From Bacteroidota bacterium (lineage in GTDB: Bacteria; Bacteroidota; Ignavibacteria; UBA10030; UBA8401), in NCBI GenBank assembly GCA_021796215.1, contig JAJYOK010000008.1, forward strand, positions 1 through 64,000: a stretch of 64,000 bases of DNA. The letters run 5' to 3'. Shown here in pieces: positions 9,136-18,454 of this stretch. Numbering within the stretch: the first letter of the stretch is position 1; the number at the start of each line of letters is the position of its first letter. The notes under the pieces are model-generated. The model was not told the origin of the DNA. It made no database searches and was given only the letters and a program-made list of their open reading frames with translations. Both the position numbers and the translations under genes were made by a program.

Positions 9136-10665
9136 GTGATAAGTCCATCTTTGCTGACAGAAACACTCATCGAAAAACAAAAACTGAATTATTCCTTACG
9201 CGATATTATTCCTCTCCCCAAATCTGTTCTTTCCTCTGATGAAAAGGCATTCACATTAAAAGCCGGCGCGCACATCTCCGTCGAACCCCGAACGACGGAA
9301 ATGTTGAACCTCGGCGAGTATTTAGCAAATAAATTGAATGCCTCGACAGGGTATGGAATTCAGATTTTGCCGGAGACAGGCGCTCCGGCAAAAGGAAGCA
9401 TTCATCTCACAATCTCCGACTCCGACCCGACGTTAGGTGAGGAAGGATACCTTTTAACTATTTCGGAGAATCTCGTCTCTCTTTCTGCAAACAAACCTGC
9501 GGGAATATTCAGAGGTGTTCAATCAATTCGGCAATTACTGCCGCCGTTGATTGAAAGCACGGCAGTCCAAACCGGTCCGTGGCTAATACCGGCAGGCACA
9601 ATACGTGACATCCCGCGATTTTCCTGGCGCGGTGTGATGCTGGATGTTGCCCGACATTTTTTCAGTGTGAAAGATGTTGAACGATTCGTTGACCTGATGG
9701 CGTATTACAAGATGAATCGTTTTCATCTCCATCTTTCCGATGATCAAGGATGGAGACTGATGATCAATTCCTGGCCCAAGCTTGCAACGTACGGCGGAAA
9801 CACACAGGTTGGCGGCGGCCGCGGCGGTTATTATTCTCAGGAAGAATACGCGCACATTGTAAAGTATGCACAACGCCAATACATCACGGTGATTCCCGAG
9901 ATCGATATGCCCGGGCACACAAACGCGGCTCAGGCTTCGTATGCCGAGTTAAATTGCAATGGCGTCGCACCGTCACTGTATTCCGGCATTGATGTCGGTT
10001 TTAGCGCGCTATGTGTTGACAAGGAAATTACGTACACGTTTGTGAATGATGTCGTGAAGGAACTTGCCGCGCTCACTCCTGGTCCGTACATTCACGTCGG
10101 CGGCGATGAAGTTTCAACGTTGAGCGCTGCCGACTACAGCCGCTTCATTGAACGAGTGCAAGCCATTGTGCAATCGCACGGCAAACAAATGATCGGCTGG
10201 GCTGAAATTGCTCAAGCGCATCTTTCTTCTTCTTCCATTGCGCAACATTGGAAAGATAATTTCGCTCAACTCGCAGTACAGCAAAATGCAAAAGTAATCA
10301 TGTCTCCCGCAAATAAATTGTACATGGACATCAAATACAATGACTCAACACATCTCGGATTAATCTGGGCTGGATATATCGGGGTGAAAGATGCGTACGA
10401 ATGGGAACCGACAACAATCGTCAGCGGAGTCAGGGAGGACGATATCCTCGGAATCGAGGCGGCTCTTTGGTCTGAAACAATTCAAACAATGACTGATGCT
10501 GAATACATGGTTTTTCCGCGGCTTCCCGGTTATGCTGAAATTGGATGGTCTCAAGTAAAAGGCAGGACGTGGGAAGATTATGAAAGGCGCCTCAGCCGCC
10601 ACGGAGCGCGCCTCAAAGCGCTAGGTGTAAATTTTTATCCATCCTCAGAAGTTGCCTGGAAATGA
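9136..10665 (+). CDS. Beta-N-acetylhexosaminidase, GH20
   Basis: A 509-residue family 20 glycoside hydrolase that removes terminal beta-GlcNAc or GalNAc by substrate-assisted catalysis. An N-terminal GH20b-like domain (about 20-150) precedes the catalytic barrel. Family blocks are FHLHLSDDQGWR, IPEIDMPGHTNAA and HVGGDEV, where D324-E325 is the catalytic pair; GIEAALWSE comes later. The GTG at 9136 is the first usable start, because the frame is closed upstream and no ATG precedes it. There is no signal peptide, so the enzyme is predicted to be cytoplasmic, acting on imported oligosaccharides. It converges on the GH18 chitinase gene across a 35-base gap. Confidence 0.93.
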   Translation: MISPSLLTETLIEKQKLNYSLRDIIPLPKSVLSSDEKAFTLKAGAHISVEPRTTEMLNLGEYLANKLNASTGYGIQILPETGAPAKGSIHLTISDSDPTLGEEGYLLTISENLVSLSANKPAGIFRGVQSIRQLLPPLIESTAVQTGPWLIPAGTIRDIPRFSWRGVMLDVARHFFSVKDVERFVDLMAYYKMNRFHLHLSDDQGWRLMINSWPKLATYGGNTQVGGGRGGYYSQEEYAHIVKYAQRQYITVIPEIDMPGHTNAAQASYAELNCNGVAPSLYSGIDVGFSALCVDKEITYTFVNDVVKELAALTPGPYIHVGGDEVSTLSAADYSRFIERVQAIVQSHGKQMIGWAEIAQAHLSSSSIAQHWKDNFAQLAVQQNAKVIMSPANKLYMDIKYNDSTHLGLIWAGYIGVKDAYEWEPTTIVSGVREDDILGIEAALWSETIQTMTDAEYMVFPRLPGYAEIGWSQVKGRTWEDYERRLSRHGARLKALGVNFYPSSEVAWK

Positions 10666-10700
10666 TGCGATATCTTCTGTTCCTTTGCAGCCGCTTGTAA

Positions 10701-11918
10701 TTATTTCCGTTCTTTGCCGTTGAATTTTGTGTAGATCACGTTCAACAGCGGCGATTCACCGTTCGGCAAATAATCTCCCGTAATCTCCCAAATGCCAATG
10801 CCGTGAGCATTATTGTCAAGAACATATTGCGACTTCGCTCCTACCGATTCTTCGTCGTCATAAGAAATAAATTCATTCCATTCTGAGCTGATAAGATACG
10901 GCACTTTGGCGCGGTCATCCCAGTACCGCCTGAACTTATCCATTACTTTCACAACATCATTATAATCTGAACCGTGCAATGGAAAATGAACTGAGTCGGT
11001 TCCGTTGAATGATGCGTACGGCGCGGTGCATTGCATAAACGTATGCGCATAAAACGGAACGCCAATGTTGATCTTTGAAGCTGGAATATTGTACGTTTGA
11101 GTATACAGCTTGAATGCCGCATCAACGTTCCGAACGCTGTCGTCGGCACGGGGAGCATACAGCGGAGAATTGTACCCGCTCAACGAATCCCATGGGCCGC
11201 AGAAATCATATGTCATAACATTAAGCATGTTCAAAAAACCGGAAATTTTTTCTACCTCAAAACCTGCTGCCGTTTCAGCACCGGCTGGGAGTGCAGCGGT
11301 AAGCAGGAGTTTTCTACCTGTCAGTTTTTCCAACGCATCGAGACTGTCCCGTGTAATCTGCAAAAGTAATGTGCAATTGACTTTATCGTCCGGTGTTCCA
11401 TTGTGAGCAACATAGCATGGGAATTCCCAGTCAATATCTATTCCGTCGAAACCGAACTTTTTGATCTGTTCAACACACGAATGAGCGAATGCTTTTCTCG
11501 TTGGATCGCTCGATGCAACTTCCGGAAAATTGTATGAATCCGCCCACCCGCCGACTGACAGCAGCACTTTCACCCCGTGATGGTGTGCAAGATCGGTCAA
11601 TGCTGTACCCGATTTAAATGTTCCTGTTGTAGAATCGCGCTCTCCTTTAAGAATCATCTCGTCAGCAACCGAATCACGCCCGACGATTTCTCCGTCCGGC
11701 AAAGGATAGAAGAACGCATAATTAATCATCGTAAGCATGTTGTAAGGTATTTTCTCCGGCGTCATCGGATTGTCCATTGTTCTCCATTTCCATGAAGGAT
11801 AATAGCCGATGATTTCTTTTCTGCCATTAGCGTTATTTTCAATTTGCTGCCCGAGTGCCGGAATGTCTGCCAAAATTAACATTGCCAAACAAAAAAAGAC
11901 GATTACGTTTTTCATCAT
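10701..11918 (-). CDS. Secreted chitinase-like glycoside hydrolase, GH18
   Basis: A 405-residue GH18 enzyme. The N-terminus (KNVIVFFCLAMLILADIPALG) is a signal peptide. The catalytic DxxDxDxE motif reads D158-G-I-D161-I-D163-W-E165, with E165 the acid. GYYPSWKW near the start, LLSVGGW and NVMTYDFCG are further barrel strands typical of chitinases. It has no carbohydrate-binding module and no T9SS tail, so it may stay periplasmic or be outer-membrane-associated. AGGAGG lies just upstream; the second of two adjacent ATGs (11915) is better spaced. It follows the AmpG-like permease gene by 37 bases and belongs to the putative chitin/GlcNAc locus. Confidence 0.92.
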   Translation of the reverse strand: MMKNVIVFFCLAMLILADIPALGQQIENNANGRKEIIGYYPSWKWRTMDNPMTPEKIPYNMLTMINYAFFYPLPDGEIVGRDSVADEMILKGERDSTTGTFKSGTALTDLAHHHGVKVLLSVGGWADSYNFPEVASSDPTRKAFAHSCVEQIKKFGFDGIDIDWEFPCYVAHNGTPDDKVNCTLLLQITRDSLDALEKLTGRKLLLTAALPAGAETAAGFEVEKISGFLNMLNVMTYDFCGPWDSLSGYNSPLYAPRADDSVRNVDAAFKLYTQTYNIPASKINIGVPFYAHTFMQCTAPYASFNGTDSVHFPLHGSDYNDVVKVMDKFRRYWDDRAKVPYLISSEWNEFISYDDEESVGAKSQYVLDNNAHGIGIWEITGDYLPNGESPLLNVIYTKFNGKERK

Positions 11919-11955
11919 GCCTCCTGAGATAACACATCTTTAGGATTTCTGAATA

Positions 11956-13275
11956 CTAAGTCGTCAGAACTGCCGCTCCGGAACCGCCGGATTCTATGTC
12001 GTCATTGGCGTCATCTTCGATTTTCCGGAACGGAACCAACCATGTTATTAGAAATGACGGCACCGTTGCAATCATTACCCAAATGAAAAAATGTTTATAA
12101 CCAAGATAATCGCTGATCACGCCGCTGATCATCGAAGGGAGCAAATACCCTATTTGCATGAGCGATGTTGCAAATGCATAGTGTGCCATTTTATATTTTC
12201 CGGGCGCGATTTGCTGCATCATAAAGAGCATCAATCCAACAAAGCCAAAACCGTAGCCGAAATATTCAAACACCACAAGGATCGTAATGGTAAAAAAACT
12301 CGTCGGCTGAAAAATCGCCAAGATCACATATACGGCGAAAGGAATGTTGAAAAAAGCGCACAACACCAGCAACGCTTTCCGAAGCCCTCTGTTTGCCGTG
12401 AAGTAGCCGGATAAAACAGAGCCCACGATAAACGCCAGCGGCGGAAAGATACCATAGAGCACGCCTACATCTTCTGTCGAAAGCCCAAGCCCGCCAATGT
12501 CCCGTCCGGCACGCATAAAGAGCGGTACAATTTTGATTGCCTGCCCTTCAGCAAAGCGATAGAAAACAAGAAACAAAATTGCCCACACAATATATTTCTT
12601 CTGAAAAAATGTAACAACGACGTCCCAAAATGTTGTGACGGTTTCTTTGATCGTTTTCACTTCGCCTGATTTTCCACCTGTCGGTAGAAAACGCCAATGA
12701 TAAATGCTCATCAACAGCAAGATTACACCGAACGAAGCCATCACAATTGTCCATGCGGATACAACGCCAATACTTTTCTCCATGCGTCCGGCTAAATACA
12801 CAAACGCGCCTTGCGACAAAACTTTCCCGACATTGTAAAACGCTCCCTGCCACCCGACAAATTCCGCTTGTTCTTTATTTGATAACACATTGATATATAC
12901 ACCGTCGGCGGCGGTATCATGAATTGCTGAATTGATTGCAATAATGCCGAACAGAATAAGCGTCCACGTAAAGAACGACGGAAGATGAAGTGAAAGCGCA
13001 AGTAACCCAAAACTGATGCCGCCCAAAAACTGCGTTGCTAGAACAAAATACTTTTTCGTCTTGAACATCTCGAGCAGGGGTCCCCAGAGAGGTTTCAGCG
13101 CCCATGGAATAGCAACGAGGCTGGTAAAAAAAGCAATTTCGGAATCGCTCTTGCCCAAGCTTCGATACATCAACACAGCAACTACATTAACAATAACAAA
13201 AGGTAAGCCTTCGGCAGTGTACAGCGTTGGCACCCAAAACGCAGGGCTGGTGGGTTTTGAAGCTTTAACGGCCAT
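11956..13275 (-). CDS. AmpG-like MFS permease
   Basis: An inner-membrane permease of 439 residues with about 12 hydrophobic segments. The N-terminal block (TLYTAEGLPFVIVNVVAV, then AIPWALKPLWGPLLE) and HDTAADGVYINVL match the AmpG/acetyl-CoA-transporter-like branch of the major facilitator superfamily, whose bacterial members import GlcNAc-anhydromuropeptides. Next to GH18 and GH20 genes it is a good candidate for bringing GlcNAc or chitobiose into the cytoplasm. The start is placed at MAVKASKP because AAAGGA lies 8 bases upstream; a longer form from 13302 has no such site. Substrate is inferred from context. Confidence 0.85.
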   Translation of the reverse strand: MAVKASKPTSPAFWVPTLYTAEGLPFVIVNVVAVLMYRSLGKSDSEIAFFTSLVAIPWALKPLWGPLLEMFKTKKYFVLATQFLGGISFGLLALSLHLPSFFTWTLILFGIIAINSAIHDTAADGVYINVLSNKEQAEFVGWQGAFYNVGKVLSQGAFVYLAGRMEKSIGVVSAWTIVMASFGVILLLMSIYHWRFLPTGGKSGEVKTIKETVTTFWDVVVTFFQKKYIVWAILFLVFYRFAEGQAIKIVPLFMRAGRDIGGLGLSTEDVGVLYGIFPPLAFIVGSVLSGYFTANRGLRKALLVLCAFFNIPFAVYVILAIFQPTSFFTITILVVFEYFGYGFGFVGLMLFMMQQIAPGKYKMAHYAFATSLMQIGYLLPSMISGVISDYLGYKHFFIWVMIATVPSFLITWLVPFRKIEDDANDDIESGGSGAAVLTT

Positions 13276-13390
13276 GAAAGAATCCTTTTCTCGAATAATC
13301 ACAGGAATGAATTCAGTGTCACATGCATCGCACGTTACGGCGTTGCATCAATCTACATATTTTTTTAACGAAGTAAAATCGTGCACTTAC

Positions 13391-13428
13391 AAAAACGTCC
13401 CGTCACGGCGCTGAACGTAACGGGGCGT
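13391..13428 (-). terminator. Rho-independent terminator after beta-helix protein gene
   Basis: On the minus strand a 13-pair stem with minor mismatches (ACGCCCCGTTACG, 8-base loop, CGTGACGGGACGT) runs directly into TTTTTG. It lies about 60 bases after the beta-helix gene stop and separates it from the AmpG-like permease gene. A second inverted repeat (GATGCAGG/CCTGCATC, 13442-13470) sits just before it. Confidence 0.8.
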
Positions 13429-13486
13429 GGTGGAGAAACACGATGCAGGCCTTTGATAGCATCCTGCATCTCAGCAACATTGATAA

Positions 13487-15235
13487 TTATTTCAGCAAAA
13501 TCATTTTTTGTGTGATAGCTCGGGCACCTTGCTCGAGTCTATAAAAATACACGCCGCTGTTAAATTTATCCATGTTCACATTGAAATCATAGCTTTGATG
13601 CGCCAGCGCGTTGCCTTCGAATACCGTCATCACCAGCTGTCCAAGCGTGTTGTACACTTTCAGGCTTGCCGGTGCATTCCGATCAACCGTGAAGCTAATC
13701 TCTGTTGACGGATTAAACGGGTTGGGATAGTTGTTGCTCAGTTCGAATTTTTCCGGAACGGAAGCCGGCAATTGTTTGACGGCGGTCGGTGTATGGGTGA
13801 ACCAATATGGATCGCCATATACTTTTCCATCGGATGCTGTGAGTGATGCGGAATATTTTAGATCATCCGATGTTTCTTCCGGAAGAGGCCATGTCGGCTT
13901 CCAGTTGCCGCTAGAATAATCAGGTATTGCCATTTTATAACCCCAAAAATCGGTAGCAACGCCTGCGGCTCTGAACTGCTGTAGCCAAGGAATGAATCCA
14001 ATACCATCGTCTGAAGGAACTGTTGTGCCCGATGCACCAAGCATTGTCGTAATTCCTGCACCGAATCCGGGATCAACATTTTGATTGCCGTTCTGATGGA
14101 AATTCGAATGATTCCCGAACATGGTTGCAGTGTAATCGTTCATCCAATCGGTCTCGTAAATCCATGTATAATGAGTGCTCGCAGTATCGGCATTCCATGT
14201 TGTTATCGCATCAGTTATAGATTGTGGTTTAAAATAAACATTATCGTTAATTTCGATAATTCTTGCCGCTTCAGCCGTTGTTACCCAATTTGCCTGCGTT
14301 GTATCAATGCCAAAACCGCCTGCAATTTCTTTGCTCAGCGTATCAAGATCAATAACAGAGCCGACGCCCGGAGCCCAAATACGATCCCACCATGGGTATT
14401 CACCGTTTCCCATTCCGCCAGCGAATGCAGCATAAAAAATATTGTGCTGGCATACCCAGTTCGTTGCATTCATATTAAAGAATGGATTCTTAAACGTGGC
14501 AACAACGGTGTTATGTTCAAAATCAAAATACCGCATATAGGATGTTACACCAACTGCTGCCACATATCCATTCAAGCCCAGGAATGTATTATACTTCATA
14601 GAAATCGTATCGGTGGGGAAATGGCCGAGATCGTTTCTGAACCTGAGTGCCTCTCCGGTGTAATCACTTCCGGGATTTACAAAATTTCTGAATTTGCAAT
14701 TTGTAATCCAAAAACTATCCCAGTTGCCCGAATAGTCAATGCCGAACTGACTCCATTGTTCAAACACGACATTATCAATATAGCATTTGATACTGTCGCC
14801 GGTCACCGTTATTCCAAACCCATCACCTGAATTTATTGTGTTGTTTACCGAGATACCGATAAGGTAAAGGTTTTTGATTTTCACAATTGAGCCGGACTTG
14901 GTGAATGTAAACAAATGTCCCGGTATGGATGCATCAGAAAGCACGTCCGGCTGGATGCACGGGGGCCTTCCGTTGGAACCTGATTTACCAATAAATGTGA
15001 CGCTGTTATCCACTGCCACGGTTGCATCGAACGTATATGGCGTATCAACAGAAACGAGTTGATACACAAGGTGTGGGGTGCCGCTTGCTTGATCTTGTGC
15101 TACAACTTTATCAAGCGTATTGGCTATTGGTGTTGCATACACAACAAGCGTATCATTCGCGGCAAACGAATGGTTCGGCATAATAAGCAACATCATCAGT
15201 GCAACGAAAAGAGTTGCGTAGAGAAAGCGTTTCAT
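13487..15235 (-). CDS. Secreted parallel beta-helix protein with T9SS sorting domain
   Basis: A 582-residue exported protein. MKRFLYATLFVALMMLLIMP... is a signal peptide. Residues about 60-300 read as stacked strands with repeating asparagine and aromatic turns (IVKIKNLYLIGISV, CYIDNVVFEQWSQFG, FWITNCKFRNF), characteristic of right-handed parallel beta-helix proteins such as pectate-lyase-like folds. The last 75 residues form a type A T9SS tail: NNYPNPFNPSTEISF, LKVYNTLGQLV, GVYFYRLE and a basic end. It is therefore exported to the surface or medium. An AAGGAG site lies 7 bases before ATG. Its place between the TonB receptor and the permease suggests a glycan-binding or glycan-cleaving role; no catalytic residues are assigned. 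Confidence 0.85.
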   Translation of the reverse strand: MKRFLYATLFVALMMLLIMPNHSFAANDTLVVYATPIANTLDKVVAQDQASGTPHLVYQLVSVDTPYTFDATVAVDNSVTFIGKSGSNGRPPCIQPDVLSDASIPGHLFTFTKSGSIVKIKNLYLIGISVNNTINSGDGFGITVTGDSIKCYIDNVVFEQWSQFGIDYSGNWDSFWITNCKFRNFVNPGSDYTGEALRFRNDLGHFPTDTISMKYNTFLGLNGYVAAVGVTSYMRYFDFEHNTVVATFKNPFFNMNATNWVCQHNIFYAAFAGGMGNGEYPWWDRIWAPGVGSVIDLDTLSKEIAGGFGIDTTQANWVTTAEAARIIEINDNVYFKPQSITDAITTWNADTASTHYTWIYETDWMNDYTATMFGNHSNFHQNGNQNVDPGFGAGITTMLGASGTTVPSDDGIGFIPWLQQFRAAGVATDFWGYKMAIPDYSSGNWKPTWPLPEETSDDLKYSASLTASDGKVYGDPYWFTHTPTAVKQLPASVPEKFELSNNYPNPFNPSTEISFTVDRNAPASLKVYNTLGQLVMTVFEGNALAHQSYDFNVNMDKFNSGVYFYRLEQGARAITQKMILLK

Positions 15236-15445
15236 CTTAACTCTCCTTCTTTATATTAGGATTGTGTTGATTGTCCGTTTTTGCTTGTTTTATTTTATCG
15301 AAAACGGTTTTACTCCTACAACTTTTTCCCATCTGCCTTTTATTGTAAAACCTCCTTTCCTAGGCATTGAACCGAATTGAAATATGTACCAAGGTTTAAT
15401 TAATTCGTTACTACGCTCTTTGTGTTCTTCTATCAAAGAATTTGA

Positions 15446-18370
15446 TCACAATTGATAACGAAGCCCTAATTCCATTGTATACTTATAATTCTGCTGTTGT
15501 GACGGCACACCGGTTGGTGCGGCAATGACGCTGACGTCGTTGGCGCCGGAAAAATTATCCAAACTGTAGAATACTTGAAGTCCTTCTATTGGCAGTTTCT
15601 GCCTGAGAGCAATATCCCAGCGGTGATATGCTGAAGTGTACGTTCGCAACTGAGGCCAGAAATTTGGTCCGGTAAATATTTTGTCCGAAAAGATAGATGA
15701 CACACGAATCGAGAATCCTTCGTAATCATATCCGATGGAAAAATTCAGAATATTGTCCGGTTGATAGAGAAGCGGGGCGTAATAGCTTGAATCAACATAT
15801 CTGTTCGGGCGGGTATAGTTAAAGGTGATCGGGTATTTTGCTTTTGAAAAGATATGCGTGTAGTTTATGTTTGCTACTAATCCGTTAAAGGGCGGCGGCA
15901 AATACCAAAAATGTGTTTGCCAATCAAGCTCCATTCCGTAATCATCTATTCTGTATGGATTGTTGATGTACGTTGTAACGGCAATTCCGGCGGAAGTCGG
16001 CGGTGCGGACCAGGATGGATAATACTTTGCCAGTTCCGCTACTGTGGGAGGCGTAAATTGATATTGGTATATCAGATTGGAAATTTGTTTCAGAAATGCG
16101 CCCGCGGTAAACAATCCGATACTATTGTCATAAAAAGAAAAATATGCATCGTAATTTTTCGACCGTATTGGATTTAAATTAAATCCGTTCCACTGAAGCG
16201 TGCCCGCGCTCTGTGCTACAGTAATTATTGGTGCTAATGATGAATAATCCGGATACGATACCGTGTTGGAGTACGCAAGGCGCACATCAAACCATTCTAA
16301 AGGTTTGTACCGTACCGACACATCAGGAAGCCAGTAGGGGTGATATGTGGCAATTGTCACCACGCGGTTATTGTATCCATCGTACGGATTAGGTCCCTGC
16401 AATCCTTGAGCGGCAGTATAAACTGTTTTAAGTTGTTGATAACGAACACCGGGGATGACAGTGAGCGAATTCCCAACATTGATGGTTGCCATTACATAGG
16501 CGGCACCAATATCTTCCGTTCCTGAATAATCACTTCTCGTTGAGTTCCCCAAATCATAATTATAGCTGATATTTTGAGGAAGCTGATGTGCATTCATAAA
16601 ATTCACTATTGTGTGCAAGCGAGAAAAATCCTGCGGTAAAGCCATCATATAGTTCCCGTCGAGAAATTTTCCATAATTAAAATTTGGATCAATAAAAATT
16701 GACATCGGCGCAGTATTGGGATTTCCAGACGCCGATTGAAACCAGGGGAAGGCTTCCTTTAATTGATTGATAATTGCTCCTCCGCTGGCGTAAAGAAAAG
16801 CCTCGCCATCAATTGCATTCAAATCGTACGATCTTGTTTGGTGTCTGTATTTCCCGCCAAACTTTACTACGGAGGAAAACATATCCGATATATTGATTGG
16901 AAAATCGAAGTCTAGGGCGGCGGTTAAATTTCGTTCTCTTGTAAAGCTGCTGGTTGATGAGACCGTGCTCAAAAATGTGTTCGACAAACTATCATTGGCG
17001 GCATTAGCGACGGTCTGAGGATTTAAATTCGCTTTATTAAAAAACTGGCCGAGATTAGCGCCGTTATTTATAAACGTGAATACCCAGTCGTTCGGGTCTT
17101 TTGTTTCGGAATATGAATGAGAAAGTGTTACATTGGCGTGCATAAACGAAACCTGCTGTTCATAGTCGAACACGTTTGTAATCATATTCAACGTGCTTTT
17201 GGTGTATTGCGGCACGAAACTTTGGTTGGATGCGGTCCCAATTGTGTATAGTTCCTGACGGTCTTCCGTTTCTGTTGTGCCGGCACTGAAGAAATTTGAG
17301 AGGGATATCTTGCCGTTGGGAAATTTATAATCCAGTCCGATAACCCCATTCTTCCGCTGTCTGTCCCGCGCTATGTCATCTGTTCTAATATTTTGAGTGA
17401 GATAGTCTACAAAGGAATTACCCTGAGAAAGATAGGAAGCTCCCAATTCATTGGAAGAAAGGTTTCGTCTCTCTAAGGATGCTTGGAAAAGAACACCTAA
17501 TTGACTTTCAAAAAAACGATTTTCAATTCCTACGACGTACTTGTAATTGTTGAACTTGCGATAGGCATCGGGTAAACCAATGTATGATCCTTGGGCAAGA
17601 AGATTAATTTTGAATACTCGATTTTCTTCCGTCGTTTGCGCCTGCCGCAGCGTGAAGTTTACTGAACCGCCTAAGACATCTGCATCTTGATCGGCAGTTG
17701 CAGTTTTTGAAACTTCAATTCCGTTTAGCATATCAGAGGAAATCATGCTCAAATCTGTACTTCGGTCGCCGGAATTTGATGAAGCTATTTTTACCCCATC
17801 AATTAAAATTTCATTGTACTTCGGGGCTAACCCGCGTATCACAACTTGCGCACCTTCACCGCCCGTTCTTAAAAGCGAAATTCCGGGAAGCCTTGCTACA
17901 GATTCAGAGGCGTTTGCATCGGGCAATTCCTGAATCCTTGCCGCAGAAACAACATTTTTTATCTGCATTGCTGAAAGCTGTTGGTTAATTGCCGCGTTTT
18001 GTCCTTCTGCTTGAGCGGTCACGACAACAGCTTCTCCCTGAACCCCGATTGCTTCCAATTTAAAATTCTGTCTCGCGTCAACGCCTTCCTGAATTTTGAT
18101 ATTCATCTCCATGCTTTTGTAACCGATATAGGTGGCACGAATGGTGTACGATCCTGCAGGTACATTTTTGACTATATACTTCCCGTTGATATCGGTTGAC
18201 GCCCCCAAACTGGTCCCCGTAAGAAACACCGTAGCGCCGGGAAGCGGCTCACCGGTTTGAGCATCTTTTACATATCCTTCCAGATTAGAACTTACTACTG
18301 CTGCGAGGGAACCGGAATAAACCGCACAGAGAATTGTGATGCTTGAAACAACCATAAACCTTCTATACAT
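15446..18370 (-). CDS. TonB-dependent receptor, Xanthomonas/Caulobacter type
   Basis: An outer-membrane active transporter of 974 residues. After the signal peptide (MYRRFMVVSSITILCAVYSG) comes a carboxypeptidase-regulatory-like domain (LEGYVKDAQTGEPLPGATVF ...), then EAVVVTAQ as a TonB-box-like stretch, then the plug with RLPGISLLRTGGEG, VVIRGLAPKYNEILIDG and TATADQDADVLGGSVNF, and finally the barrel ending in LGLRYQL. The plug blocks resemble the TonB-Xanth-Caul family, some of whose members import chitin oligosaccharides or GlcNAc. The start is moved 23 codons inside the longest frame, to the ATG with AAAGGAG 8 bases upstream. No SusD-like partner follows. Confidence 0.9.
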   Translation of the reverse strand: MYRRFMVVSSITILCAVYSGSLAAVVSSNLEGYVKDAQTGEPLPGATVFLTGTSLGASTDINGKYIVKNVPAGSYTIRATYIGYKSMEMNIKIQEGVDARQNFKLEAIGVQGEAVVVTAQAEGQNAAINQQLSAMQIKNVVSAARIQELPDANASESVARLPGISLLRTGGEGAQVVIRGLAPKYNEILIDGVKIASSNSGDRSTDLSMISSDMLNGIEVSKTATADQDADVLGGSVNFTLRQAQTTEENRVFKINLLAQGSYIGLPDAYRKFNNYKYVVGIENRFFESQLGVLFQASLERRNLSSNELGASYLSQGNSFVDYLTQNIRTDDIARDRQRKNGVIGLDYKFPNGKISLSNFFSAGTTETEDRQELYTIGTASNQSFVPQYTKSTLNMITNVFDYEQQVSFMHANVTLSHSYSETKDPNDWVFTFINNGANLGQFFNKANLNPQTVANAANDSLSNTFLSTVSSTSSFTRERNLTAALDFDFPINISDMFSSVVKFGGKYRHQTRSYDLNAIDGEAFLYASGGAIINQLKEAFPWFQSASGNPNTAPMSIFIDPNFNYGKFLDGNYMMALPQDFSRLHTIVNFMNAHQLPQNISYNYDLGNSTRSDYSGTEDIGAAYVMATINVGNSLTVIPGVRYQQLKTVYTAAQGLQGPNPYDGYNNRVVTIATYHPYWLPDVSVRYKPLEWFDVRLAYSNTVSYPDYSSLAPIITVAQSAGTLQWNGFNLNPIRSKNYDAYFSFYDNSIGLFTAGAFLKQISNLIYQYQFTPPTVAELAKYYPSWSAPPTSAGIAVTTYINNPYRIDDYGMELDWQTHFWYLPPPFNGLVANINYTHIFSKAKYPITFNYTRPNRYVDSSYYAPLLYQPDNILNFSIGYDYEGFSIRVSSIFSDKIFTGPNFWPQLRTYTSAYHRWDIALRQKLPIEGLQVFYSLDNFSGANDVSVIAAPTGVPSQQQNYKYTMELGLRYQL

Positions 18371-18454
18371 TTTTTTCTCCTTTGGTAATTGATTCCAATG
18401 GAAAATTTTTTTCTTCATTCTTTGTATTTGCTCAGTCATAAAGACTATAAGAAG

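Noticed and set aside
15236-15445. Riboswitch or SusD remnant between TonB receptor and beta-helix gene
   Set aside because: The 210 bases show no conserved riboswitch core, no SusD-like coding in any frame and only AT-rich sequence with the ribosome binding site of the downstream gene.
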